64,000 bases of DNA, taken from Catenulispora sp. GP43 (GTDB lineage: Bacteria > Actinomycetota > Actinomycetes > Streptomycetales > Catenulisporaceae). Where the stretch lies: assembly GCF_041260665.1 (NCBI RefSeq), contig NZ_JBGCCT010000024.1:116065-180064 (forward strand), read 5' to 3'. Positions within the stretch are counted from its first letter, which is position 1; each line of letters begins with the position of its first letter. Shown piece after piece: positions 14,318-25,343 of this stretch. The position numbers and the translations under genes were made by a program. Under the pieces are notes generated by a model. The model made no database searches, was not told where the DNA came from, and worked only from the letters and a program-made list of their open reading frames with translations.

Positions 14318-15568
14318 ATGGCAGACGGATCGAAGGAGACCGGCAGGCGACGGCTGGGGCGGCCGTTCGCCTGGCTGTGGTCGGCCTACACGATCAGCAC
14401 CCTGGGAACCTACTTCGCCTTCAACGCCTTCTCGCTGATCCTCATCAGGGTGCTGCACTCCGGCCCGGCGCAGGTCGCGGCACTGTCGGCGTCCGGCGCG
14501 GCGGTCGGGGCGCTGGTGGCGGTGCCGCTGGGGCCGTGGGTGGAGTTCCGGCGCAAGCGGCCGGTGATGATGGCCATGGACCTGCTGCGGTTCGGGGCGA
14601 TGCTGACGATCCCGGTCGCATACGGCTTCGGGGTGCTCAGTTTCGCGCAACTGCTGGCGGTGTCGGTGGTGGTCGGGGCGGCGGACATCACGTTCACGGC
14701 GGCCAGCGGCGCCTATCTGAGGTCGCTGCTTCCGCGCGAGGACCTGCTGGCGGCCAACGGCCGGTTCGAGTCGGCGCAGTGGTCCTCGATCGTAATCGGG
14801 CCGCCGCTGGGCGGGGCGGTGTTCGCGCTGCTGGGGCCGGTGGCCACGGTGGTGGCGGACGCGGTGAGCTATCTGCTGTCGGCGCTGGGGATCCGCGCGA
14901 TCGGGGCGGACCGGGAAGTGGTCGGGACCCGCGACCGCTCCAGCGGGCTGCGCATGGCCGACCTCGCCACGGGCTGGCGCCACATCTTCGGCAACCCGGC
15001 CCTGCGCCCCCTGTTCCTGAACAGCGCCATGGTCAACGCGCTGATCATGGCCGGCGAACCGCTGCTCAACGTCCTGATGCTCGGCCGTCTCGGCTTCGCG
15101 CCGTGGGAGTACGGCCTGGCCTTCGCCGTCCCCTGTCTCGGCGGCCTGCTGGGCTCCCGCCTGGCCCCGCGCCTGGTCGCCCGGTACGGCCGCGCCGCCG
15201 TCCTGCGCACCGCCGGCACGCTGCGCGCCGTCTGGCCGCTGGGCCTGCCCTTGGTGGGCCCGGGACTGCCCGGGCTGCTCCTGGTGATCGTGGTGGAGCT
15301 GGGCCTGATCACCACCATCAGCGTCTACAACCCGGTCCTGGCGACCCACCGCCTGGAGCAGGCCGGCCCCGACAACGTCACGCGGATCCTGTCCGCCTGG
15401 TCGATCACCAGCAAGGCGAGCATCGCGGCGGCCACCGCGCTGTGGGGCCTGATCGCCGCGGCCACCAGCCCGCGCTTCGGCCTCGGCCTGGCCGGGGCGC
15501 TGCTGCTGGCCTCGCCGCTGCTGCTGCCGCGTGGCGCGCGGGCCGAGGCGCTGGCAGCGACAAGCTGA
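14318..15568 (+). CDS. MFS transporter
   Basis: Integral membrane protein of 416 residues with about 12 hydrophobic segments, of the MFS_3/enterobactin-exporter-like type. It has the loop-2/3 basic motif PWVEFRRKRPVMM and the domain EREDLLAANGRFESAQWSSIVIGPPLGG-type helix 5 (here PREDLLAANGRFESAQW). Likely a drug or metabolite exporter; the substrate is unknown. ATG at 14318 has GGAAGGGG eight bases upstream and starts just before helix 1. Divergent from the LysR regulator. Confidence 0.88.
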   Translation: MADGSKETGRRRLGRPFAWLWSAYTISTLGTYFAFNAFSLILIRVLHSGPAQVAALSASGAAVGALVAVPLGPWVEFRRKRPVMMAMDLLRFGAMLTIPVAYGFGVLSFAQLLAVSVVVGAADITFTAASGAYLRSLLPREDLLAANGRFESAQWSSIVIGPPLGGAVFALLGPVATVVADAVSYLLSALGIRAIGADREVVGTRDRSSGLRMADLATGWRHIFGNPALRPLFLNSAMVNALIMAGEPLLNVLMLGRLGFAPWEYGLAFAVPCLGGLLGSRLAPRLVARYGRAAVLRTAGTLRAVWPLGLPLVGPGLPGLLLVIVVELGLITTISVYNPVLATHRLEQAGPDNVTRILSAWSITSKASIAAATALWGLIAAATSPRFGLGLAGALLLASPLLLPRGARAEALAATS

Positions 15569-15578
15569 TCAGCGAAAA

Positions 15579-15617
15579 GGCCCGGTGCCGGCCGCTCACA
15601 GCGACCGGCACCGGGCC
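15579..15617 (-). terminator. Terminator after leuS, probably bidirectional
   Basis: Perfect 13-bp stem (GGCCCGGTGCCGG/CCGGCACCGGGCC) with a 13-base loop between the convergent MFS and leuS genes. On the minus strand it is followed by TTTT, so it serves leuS best. Confidence 0.85.
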
Positions 15618-15638
15618 CTCGAACCGCGAACCGCGAAC

Positions 15639-18515
<2,877 letters not shown>

Positions 18516-18570
18516 CGTCGTCTCAGTCCTCAAGATACGTCTGGTCAGAATCAGATATGGGCTGGAAATG

Positions 18571-18644
18571 AAAAAGCCCCTCGCGCATGGAGGGGAGCCG
18601 CGCTGACCGGAGCCTTGGGCGGCCCCGTCCTGTTTCAGCGCGGC
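18571..18644 (-). promoter_or_regulatory. Attenuator-like hairpins in the leuS leader
   Basis: On the minus strand the order is: 10-bp perfect inverted repeat (arms 18644-18635 and 18606-18597, GCCGCGCTGA/TCAGCGCGGC), whose first arm contains the leader peptide stop codon. Inside it is a shorter GGGGCC/GGCTCC stem. Directly after it is a CCCCTC/GAGGGG hairpin (18595-18577) followed by a T run (18575-18571), which has the form of an intrinsic terminator. Stalling on the upstream Leu codons would disturb the first arm. I cannot derive a complete antiterminator from pairing by eye. Confidence 0.65.
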
Positions 18645-18673
18645 GAACTAAGAAGCAGCGTCACAGCCCGCAT
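18635..18673 (-). CDS. leuS leader peptide (12 residues, three consecutive Leu)
   Basis: Short [15 protein letters not shown] ending in TGA, 120 bases before leuS and on the same strand. The Leu codons are CTG-CTT-CTT; CTT is rare in this GC-rich sequence, which would sharpen sensitivity to charged tRNA-Leu. GAGG lies one base before the ATG but ten bases before an in-frame GTG, so GTG (giving nine residues) may be the true start. Amino-acid-rich leader peptides controlling leu and ilv genes by attenuation are known in actinobacteria. Confidence 0.65.
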   Translation of the reverse strand: MRAVTLLLSSPR

Positions 18674-18711
18674 GCCTCAAGGGTACCAGCGACGTCCCGG
18701 CGATATCGGCC

Positions 18712-19404
18712 CTACCTGCGGACCAGTCCCAGGACCAGCAGGATCTGCGCAAGGTGGTACGTGACGATGATCGGCACGTCCAGCTCCCAGTCCTTACGGA
18801 CGAACCGGGTCCAGCCGATCATCGCGTCCGACACGGCGAACAGCAGCGCGCCGGGGATGATGCGCATGTCGCCGGTCCACCAGGCCGCGACCACCATCAG
18901 CGAGATGACACTGACGTAGGCCAGCACCGGCACTCCCAGCGCGGGATCCTCCTCGGCGGCCGCGCGCTGGACTCGCAGCCCCACGGTCGCGAACAGCGCG
19001 CCGGCCAGGACCAGGCCGGTGATGACGAAGGAGATCGCGTAGCCGCCGTGCGCGTGCAGTTGGACGAAGGCGGCGATGTACGCGACGTGCGCGAGCAGGA
19101 AGGCGCCCAGGCCGGCCACGAAGTCGCGGTCCGCCGACGGCGAGTCCTCCGGCAGCATCAGGAAGACGTCGCCGATCAGGCTCAGCACCAGGGCCGCGGC
19201 CATCGTGGCCACGATGGAGGCCTTGGCGTCGTGCCCGTCCGCGATGGCCAGGGCCGCGGCGATCAGCAAGACCATGGTCAACGGCTTAGCGGCGTACTCC
19301 GCACGGCGCGCGCCCACCGAGGCCGGGTCCATGGCGCGCCGCGACACGGCGGTCCAGTCGGCGAGGGCGATCACGAGGGTGAGCAGCGTCAGCGTGAGGG
19401 GCAC
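18712..19404 (-). CDS. Lysoplasmalogenase-like membrane protein (YhhN/TMEM86 family)
   Basis: Integral membrane protein of 230 residues with eight hydrophobic segments. The family signature is visible: AKPLTMVLLI in helix 2, SLIGDVFLMLP in helix 3, FLLAHVAYI in helix 4 and FAVSDAMIGWTRF near the end, with the conserved Asp residues placed as in alkenyl-ether hydrolases of the YhhN/TMEM86 family. Start is GTG at 19404. It lies upstream of leuS on the same strand, 38 bases before the leader peptide, so leuS may also receive readthrough. A dyad lies just before it at 19412. Confidence 0.82.
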   Translation of the reverse strand: MPLTLTLLTLVIALADWTAVSRRAMDPASVGARRAEYAAKPLTMVLLIAAALAIADGHDAKASIVATMAAALVLSLIGDVFLMLPEDSPSADRDFVAGLGAFLLAHVAYIAAFVQLHAHGGYAISFVITGLVLAGALFATVGLRVQRAAAEEDPALGVPVLAYVSVISLMVVAAWWTGDMRIIPGALLFAVSDAMIGWTRFVRKDWELDVPIIVTYHLAQILLVLGLVRR

Positions 19405-19411
19405 AGCGGAA

Positions 19412-19429
19412 AGCTACTACTCAGTAGCT
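19412..19429. promoter_or_regulatory. Dyad immediately before the lysoplasmalogenase-like gene
   Basis: AGCTACT-ACTC-AGTAGCT, a perfect 7-bp inverted repeat centred 16 bases upstream of the GTG. Size and location fit an operator over the transcript start; no regulator gene is adjacent. Confidence 0.5.
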
Positions 19430-19490
19430 TCGCTGTCAGCAGTGCTGCCCGCGAAGCCTCTCCTTGTATATATGTACGACGCTCAAACGT

Positions 19491-21341
19491 TCAGTCTTCG
19501 CGGGGCTGTTCCGGGTGCGGTTCATCAGGCGACGCGGGCAACTCGACCTGGGCCGGCGCGGCCACCGGAGCCGCCGCCAACTCCGGCTCGCGCCGGATCC
19601 GCAGGAACCGCGGAGTCGGGAAGGCCAGGAACCCCTCTGCCCGCCCCGCCGCGATGGCGATCCGCGCCAGGTCGCGAGCCTTGGGGAAGCACAGGTACCG
19701 CGGCTCCCACACCGGCCGGTACTTCATGTTCGCCCGGTACAGCGACTCCAGCTGCCACCAGCGCGAGAACACCGACAGCACCACCCGGGCCAGCCGCAGG
19801 AACGGCCCGGCCCCGATGCGCCCGGCGCGCTCGAAGATGCTGCGGAACATGGCGAAGTTCAGCGAGACGCGCTCCACGCCGTGCTTCGGGCCGGCCTTGA
19901 TCAGGTCGATGACCATGAACTCCACCAGGCCGTTCTCGGTGCCGCGCGCGCGCCGCATCAGGTCCAGCGAGAGCCCCTTGGTCCCCCACGGCACGAAGGA
20001 CAACAGCGCGCGCAGCGCCCCGTCGCCGTCCAGGCACTCGACCATCACGCACTGGCCGTCCGCCGGATCGCCGAGCCGGCCCAGCGCCATCGAGAAGCCG
20101 CGCTCGACGCTGCCGTCGCGCCAGTCGTCGGCCCGGCGCATCAGGGCGGCCATCTCGTCGGAGGGGATCTCGGCGTGCCGGCGGATCCGGGTGCGGTAGC
20201 CGGCGCGCTCGACCCGGTTGTAGGCCTGCCGGACCACGCGCATCGCGCGGCCCTCGAGCGTGAACTCGTCGACCTCGACCACCGCCTCGTCGCCGAGCTC
20301 GATGGCGTCCAGGCCGAACCGGGCCAGGACCTTGCCGCCCTCCTCCGAGGACCCCATGACGGCCGGGACCCACGCGTGCTCCCGGGCCTCGGCCAGCCAC
20401 GCCTCGATCGCCCCGGGCCAGGCCTCGATGTCGCCGATCGGATCGCCGGAGGCCAGCGACACCCCGCCGACCGGCCGGTAGGCGATCGCCGCCTTGCCCG
20501 ACGGCGACCACTTCACCGCCTTGTCCCGGCGCAGGTTGAAGTAGCCCAGCGAGTCCTGGTCGCCGAACTTGTCCAGCAGGGTGCGCAGCCGGTCGTCGTC
20601 CTCGGGCTGGTGCCGCACGGTGCCGCGGCGCGGCTGGAACAGGGCCCAGGCCACCGCCAGGATCATCACACTGCCGATCAGGTTGACCGTGACGTCCACC
20701 CAGTGCGGCACCTCGACGGCGGTGTTGTACCACCAGATGCCGGTCCCGGCCATGCCCGCCTTGAGCGTGTAGAGCGCTTGATCGCCCAGGTCGGTGGCGG
20801 GGTTGGCGTCGTTCCAGGCCACCAGGGTGACGCCCAGCACCGTCGAGAGCGCCAGCGAGACGGCGAGCACCACCAGGGCCAGCCGGAAGTTCGCGGCGTC
20901 GAAGACGGCGTAGAACTCCTTGCGGGCCCAGATCACCAGGCCGATGAACAGCGCCTGGATCACGAACGCCACGATCAGCGGCGCCAGCGGCTGCAGGTCG
21001 GCCGAGGTGACGGTGTAGAGCAGCGCGCTGATCGCCAGCCAGCCCAGCGGGCCGACGAACAGCCCCAGCACCATCAGCAGCCACCAGGCGATCCGCTTGC
21101 GCCGGCGCACCGCCGCGCCGAGCATCAGCATCAGGACCCCGAAGCCGATCGAGGGCACGCCGAGCAGGAAGCCCAGGCTGAACAGGAGGTAGTCCGGCAG
21201 CCGGTCGATGCGCTCGTTGGTGCGCGGCGAGAGCGCCGACAGGATCGAGGCCAGCGCCACGATCCGGCAGTACCAGACCAGCAGCATGGGGATCCGGGCG
21301 CGGAAGCGCTGCGCGCGGCCCGCAGTCGCGGTCTCCGTCAT
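19491..21341 (-). CDS. DUF2156/phosphatidylglycerol lysyltransferase domain membrane protein
   Basis: 616-residue membrane protein. The first 290 residues hold about seven hydrophobic helices. The C-terminal 310 residues form the GNAT-like DUF2156 domain found in MprF and the N-terminal half of actinobacterial LysX, with KWSPSGKAAIAYRPVGGVSLASGDPIG and LSFVPWGTKGLSLDLMRR as landmarks. Such proteins transfer an amino acid from aminoacyl-tRNA to phosphatidylglycerol and change surface charge. No tRNA synthetase domain is attached, so the specificity is unknown. ATG at 21341 has GGAGG upstream. Confidence 0.85.
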   Translation of the reverse strand: MTETATAGRAQRFRARIPMLLVWYCRIVALASILSALSPRTNERIDRLPDYLLFSLGFLLGVPSIGFGVLMLMLGAAVRRRKRIAWWLLMVLGLFVGPLGWLAISALLYTVTSADLQPLAPLIVAFVIQALFIGLVIWARKEFYAVFDAANFRLALVVLAVSLALSTVLGVTLVAWNDANPATDLGDQALYTLKAGMAGTGIWWYNTAVEVPHWVDVTVNLIGSVMILAVAWALFQPRRGTVRHQPEDDDRLRTLLDKFGDQDSLGYFNLRRDKAVKWSPSGKAAIAYRPVGGVSLASGDPIGDIEAWPGAIEAWLAEAREHAWVPAVMGSSEEGGKVLARFGLDAIELGDEAVVEVDEFTLEGRAMRVVRQAYNRVERAGYRTRIRRHAEIPSDEMAALMRRADDWRDGSVERGFSMALGRLGDPADGQCVMVECLDGDGALRALLSFVPWGTKGLSLDLMRRARGTENGLVEFMVIDLIKAGPKHGVERVSLNFAMFRSIFERAGRIGAGPFLRLARVVLSVFSRWWQLESLYRANMKYRPVWEPRYLCFPKARDLARIAIAAGRAEGFLAFPTPRFLRIRREPELAAAPVAAPAQVELPASPDEPHPEQPRED

Positions 21342-21552
21342 CCGAACCCTTACCTCCGGCTGTGTATGGTTTCGAAGCTGATAGCGGTCCAATCTACTCA
21401 ACGCCCGGGTTCATCCCGGAGTGCCCTGAGCGGAGCGTGGCGGGTCGGGCCTTTCGGGCACCGGCTCCTGGGACTACTGGTACTCTCCGGGTCACCGCGG
21501 GTGGGGCGGTTACCAATGCGATCACTGGCGGACGATGTTGGGGGCAGACCCG

Positions 21553-22860
21553 ATGGAGCAACAGCCCGGACGGCGGCAGCCTGGACGGCAAGGTCAGGGA
21601 CGCCCCGGCGGGAACCGGTCGCAGCGGCCCGAGGACTACGTCGAGGACGACCCGACGATGGTGCGGCCGTTCGTGAAGGCCGGGCCCGGCGGCGCCGACT
21701 CCGGCGCCGAGTCCGGCGCCGGACGGCGCGGGCGTCAGGGTGCTGACGGCGGGGCACCCGGCGGGCGGCCCCGGCAGGGCGCGGCCGGCGGCGGGCAGGG
21801 GCGGCAGAACGGGCGGCAGCAGCAGCCGAACGGACGCGGCGCGGACGGCGGCCGGACGGCCCAGAACGGGCGCGGCCGGGCCAACGGAGCGGGCCAGGGC
21901 GCCGGCGTCCCCGGTCCCCGACCCCCGCACGACGCCGACCCGCACCAGGTCCCGGGCCTGCTCTCGACGCCGATGCCGCCGCCGCGCGCCGTGGCCCGGC
22001 ACACCCCGCCGCAGCAGCCGGAACCGGCCCCGGCGCTGAGCGACCTGACCACGACGATGCCGATCCTGGCCGTGCCCGCCGACGACGGCTACGACGGCTA
22101 TGAGGGTTACGAAGGCGATGGCCACCCGGACCACGACAACGCGCCACCCGGCGAGCACGGGCACTTCCACGACGACGGCGACTTCGGCCGGCACCGCGGT
22201 ACCGGCCGTCCGCCGCGCGCGCTGAAGATCGGCGCGCTCTTAGCCGGCGTGGCGGTCGTCGGGGTGGCCGCGTACAGCGTGCTCGGGAGCGGATCGAGCT
22301 CGCCGGCGGCGGGACCGGCAGCCGCCGGGTCGACCACCACGACCGGGGCGTCCGGGGACCCGGGCACGCCGTCGGACAGCAGCGCCCCCGCCGCGCCGGC
22401 GCCGACCGGCACGGCCTCGGACGCCAGCTCGTCCTCGGCCACCACGCCCTCGCCGTCGCACACCACGAAGACGTCGGCGTCGAAGACCTCGTCGTCCTCG
22501 CACCCGTCGACGCCGAGCAGCTCGTCGATGGCGTCGCGGCCGAGCAGCGCGCCGTCGACCACGGCCACCACCTCGGTTTCGGCGGCGCCGCCGCCGCCGA
22601 GCACGCCGTCGCCGACGTTCACGAGCCTGGGACCGGGCTCCCCCAACGGCCCAGCGATCTCGCAATTGCAACAAAACCTCAAGAATTGGCAGAAAAGCAC
22701 TTGGGGTTGGTCGAATGTGAAGGTGAGCGGCGCCTGGGACCAGGCCACCACCAACGCGGTCGAGGCCTTCCAGGACAACAATCCCGGCACCAGCCCGCCC
22801 GACCCCTACGGCACTTACGGCCCGGCGACCGACAAGGCGTTGCAGCAGGCCGTGGGCTGA
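21553..22860 (+). CDS. Membrane-anchored peptidoglycan-binding protein, Pro/Gly-rich
   Basis: 435 residues in three parts. The N-terminal 220 are a Gly/Arg/Pro-rich, probably cytosolic and disordered segment containing DDPTMVRP and TTTMPIL. A single membrane helix follows (LKIGALLAGVAVVGVAAYSVLG). A Ser/Thr/Pro-rich stalk leads to a C-terminal PG_binding_1 domain (ISQLQQNLKNWQ to YGPATDKALQQAVG). Topology is type II, with the peptidoglycan-binding domain outside. Start at 21553 has GGGGG upstream; 21535 is an alternative. Paired with a similarly built protein downstream. Function beyond wall attachment is unknown. Confidence 0.75.
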   Translation: MEQQPGRRQPGRQGQGRPGGNRSQRPEDYVEDDPTMVRPFVKAGPGGADSGAESGAGRRGRQGADGGAPGGRPRQGAAGGGQGRQNGRQQQPNGRGADGGRTAQNGRGRANGAGQGAGVPGPRPPHDADPHQVPGLLSTPMPPPRAVARHTPPQQPEPAPALSDLTTTMPILAVPADDGYDGYEGYEGDGHPDHDNAPPGEHGHFHDDGDFGRHRGTGRPPRALKIGALLAGVAVVGVAAYSVLGSGSSSPAAGPAAAGSTTTTGASGDPGTPSDSSAPAAPAPTGTASDASSSSATTPSPSHTTKTSASKTSSSSHPSTPSSSSMASRPSSAPSTTATTSVSAAPPPPSTPSPTFTSLGPGSPNGPAISQLQQNLKNWQKSTWGWSNVKVSGAWDQATTNAVEAFQDNNPGTSPPDPYGTYGPATDKALQQAVG

Positions 22861-22955
22861 TAGCCGGATTCGGGCCCCGGGACGAACATCAGAGTGATAG
22901 CGTCGGTGATCGCCCGAAGTCGCGCCACGCCACGAAGGACGTTACGGAGGCAGAG

Positions 22956-23132
22956 ATGTCCGCACCGCAGCAGCCTTTGGAGCCCGACTTACCCGGGATA
23001 CCAGTGCGGTCGCAGCGCGCAGCGGACAGGCTCCGCCACGAGCCCGCGACCGGCACCGAATCCCCGCGAGAGCAGACCGAAGCCGGCGCCACCCGGCCCC
23101 GGCCCGCGAACGGAGGAGTTCAGCGTGGCTGA
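22956..23132 (+). CDS. 58-residue hydrophilic protein coupled to the next gene
   Basis: Small ORF beginning MSAPQQPLEPDLPGIPVR with a good ribosome binding site, GGAGG, seven bases before the ATG. It is charged, has no membrane segment and is not recognised. Its last eight bases (GTGGCTGA) contain the GTG start of the downstream peptidoglycan-binding protein, whose GGAGGAG lies inside this ORF, so the two are probably co-translated. It may be a real small protein or a translational leader. Confidence 0.6.
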   Translation: MSAPQQPLEPDLPGIPVRSQRAADRLRHEPATGTESPREQTEAGATRPRPANGGVQRG

Positions 23133-25050
23133 GACGAACGGAGGCCGCCGACCGGCCCCGAGACAGACGCGCGCCGTGCCCGGCCGAGACCGGGGCACGA
23201 GCGCGCCGCACACCGAGGCCAACCTGCCGATGACGCAGCCGCGCGTGCCGGATCCGTCCTGGCTGCCCGGTGCGGGACAGGGACTTGGGCAGGGACCGGG
23301 ACCCCGCTCGGGATCGGGACCGGCTGCCGGGTACGGACAGCAGCCGGCTGGTCGCGGGCAGCAGGCGGGGATGGGGCAGGGTGCGCAGCATCCGTCGTTC
23401 CAGCCGCGACCGAGTGCCGCGCCGCAGCAAGCCGCCGCCGGACAGCATCCCTCGTTCCAGCCGCGACCAGCTCAGCCGCACCCTTCCTTCCAGCCTCGGC
23501 CTAATGCGCCGCAGTCCGGAGCGCCGGGTGCCGCACCGCAGCAGCCCGCCGCAGCGCAGCATCCCTCGTTCCAGCCGCGACCGGCTCAGCCGCATCCTTC
23601 GTTCCAGCCTCGGCCGGCCCAGCCGCAGCCCACAGCGCCCACCGGCCAGCATCCGTCCTTCCAGCCTCGCCCGGCTCAGCCGCAGCCCGCGACGCCGACC
23701 GGCCAGCAGCACCCGTCCTTCCAGGCACGCCCGGCTGCTCCTGCCGCTCCGTCTTTTCCGGCTTCTCCGGCCACTCCCGCCGGCCAGAGCGCTCTCCCCC
23801 AGCGCCAGTCCACGACCCCCGCTGCCCAGCGTGCCGAGGGCCTGACCCGCGACCTGCGTGCCCCGGCTCCGTCCCGGCGTCCGGAGCCCGAGTGGTTCCG
23901 GGCCGCCGAGGAGCGCCGAATAGCCGGCTCCGACTCCCGGCTGCCGGAGCGCCGCACCGAGGTCACGCGCTTGTCCGAGCGGGCGACCGGCCGGGATCTG
24001 ATCCAGCGTCCGGCCGATGAGACCGCGGTGATGCCGGCCTCGTCGGGGCCCGGGTCCGGGTCTGGGTTCTTCGGCGGCGGCGATGACGACGACCTGCCCC
24101 CGTTCGACCGCGGCGGCAACTCCGGCGGCCGGCACAGGGGCCCGCGGCGTCCCGCCTTCCGGGCCGCCGTGCCGATCGCCGCGGTGCTCGCGGCCGGCGG
24201 CGGCGCGCTCGGGCTGGTGCACGCGGTGTCCTCCGGGGCCCCCGGCTCCGCGGTGGACATGTCCTCGGGGAGCAACGGGTCGACGATCACCACCGATCTG
24301 AGCAATGCCCCCTCCGACGGCTCCACCGGGGCCAACCCCGGTGCCAGCTCCGATCCGGCGACCTCGCCGCTGGACGCGACCACCTCCGGCGGCGGCACGC
24401 TCACCGGGCTCAACCCCGGCCAGCAGACCAGCGCCCCCGGCTCGCGCAGCACGGCGCCCAGCACGTCGACCACAGCCGGCGGCACCTCCTCCGCGCCCGG
24501 CACCCCGCTCACCTCCGCGCCCGGACTGCCGTCGAACAGCCCGGTCTCGAGCACCCAGCCGGGCACCCCGGCCACCAGCCCGGTCTCCAGCGCACCCAGC
24601 ACCCCGGGCGGCCCGACCAGCACGTCGACGGACCCCAGCACCCCGGCCCCGCCGACCTCGTCGCTGCCGAACACCCCGGTCTCGAGCACCCCCGGCACCC
24701 CGGGCACGCCGACCACTCCGACGCCGACCACCCCGACGACGCCGACCCCCACCACCCCCGCGCCCACGCCCAGCTCCTCGGCCCCCAGCACCCCGGACCC
24801 GAGCACGCCGCAGATCTCCCCCAGCGCGGGCACCCTGCAGGCCGGCGACACCGGCCCGAACGTCTCCGTCCTGCAGACCCTCCTGGACCGCCTCGGCACC
24901 CCCACCTGGGTCCCGGTGACCGGGGTCTACGACACCCGCACCACCGAAGCCGTCGCCTACGTCCAGAACATGCTCAACATCACCACCGACCCGCGCGGCG
25001 TCTGCGGCCCGACCACCGCCGCGGCGATCAACACGCTGGCCGCTCACTGA
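23125..25050 (+). CDS. Membrane-anchored peptidoglycan-binding protein with HPSFQPRP repeats
   Basis: 641 residues. A long cytosolic-type disordered N-terminus contains seven HPSFQPRP repeats (residues about 89-203) and the segment ADETAVMP. A membrane helix (AAVPIAAVLAAGGGALGLVHAV) follows, then a 180-residue Ser/Thr/Pro stalk, and a C-terminal PG_binding_1 domain (LQAGDTGPNVSVLQTLLDRLG to GPTTAAAINTLAAH). The layout matches the protein at 21553 and suggests that each links something in the cytosol to the wall. GTG at 23125 is supported by GGAGGAG and by the overlap with the preceding small ORF. Confidence 0.75.
   Translation: MAETNGGRRPAPRQTRAVPGRDRGTSAPHTEANLPMTQPRVPDPSWLPGAGQGLGQGPGPRSGSGPAAGYGQQPAGRGQQAGMGQGAQHPSFQPRPSAAPQQAAAGQHPSFQPRPAQPHPSFQPRPNAPQSGAPGAAPQQPAAAQHPSFQPRPAQPHPSFQPRPAQPQPTAPTGQHPSFQPRPAQPQPATPTGQQHPSFQARPAAPAAPSFPASPATPAGQSALPQRQSTTPAAQRAEGLTRDLRAPAPSRRPEPEWFRAAEERRIAGSDSRLPERRTEVTRLSERATGRDLIQRPADETAVMPASSGPGSGSGFFGGGDDDDLPPFDRGGNSGGRHRGPRRPAFRAAVPIAAVLAAGGGALGLVHAVSSGAPGSAVDMSSGSNGSTITTDLSNAPSDGSTGANPGASSDPATSPLDATTSGGGTLTGLNPGQQTSAPGSRSTAPSTSTTAGGTSSAPGTPLTSAPGLPSNSPVSSTQPGTPATSPVSSAPSTPGGPTSTSTDPSTPAPPTSSLPNTPVSSTPGTPGTPTTPTPTTPTTPTPTTPAPTPSSSAPSTPDPSTPQISPSAGTLQAGDTGPNVSVLQTLLDRLGTPTWVPVTGVYDTRTTEAVAYVQNMLNITTDPRGVCGPTTAAAINTLAAH
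23389..23733 (+). repeat. Seven HPSFQPRP coding repeats
   Basis: Six exact HPSFQPRP units and one HPSFQARP, separated by Ala/Pro/Gln spacers of 3 to about 21 residues. Synonymous codons vary between units, so the repeats are older than the 57-bp array at 11039. Confidence 0.9.
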
Positions 25051-25076
25051 GGCCGACGCGGACGCCGACGCCGAAA

Positions 25077-25111
25077 GGTCGCGCCGGGACCGGGAAACTC
25101 CCGGCGCGACC
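25077..25111 (+). terminator. Strong hairpin terminator
   Basis: Perfect 13-bp stem (GGTCGCGCCGGGA/TCCCGGCGCGACC), 9-base loop, 26 bases after the peptidoglycan-binding protein stop, followed by an AT-rich ATAAAT. Confidence 0.85.
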
Positions 25112-25343
25112 ATAAATCAGGGCACGATGAGCGGGCCTTGGCCGGCCGCACCCTGGCGAGCAGGTTCAGCCAACCGGGCTTTGCCACGCATTCAAGGCCG
25201 CGCCAGCCCCAGCCGAGCACGCCCCGCCGATCAAGCATCACCAGTCAAGCCCCGGCGAGCCCCGGCGAGCAAGCCGGGCCGGGCACAAGCCGCCGACCTG
25301 GCCTTGCCGATCGCGCCGCCCCCGCCCCGGGCCCAATCAGCTC

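Noticed and set aside
18516..18711. T-box in the leuS leader
   Set aside because: No T-box core sequence (AGGGTGG-type) found; a leader peptide with Leu codons explains the region better.
22942..25113. 723-residue minus-strand ORF opposite the peptidoglycan-binding protein
   Set aside because: Arg/Gly-rich shadow of the repeat gene; the plus frame has a ribosome binding site, a membrane helix and a recognisable domain.
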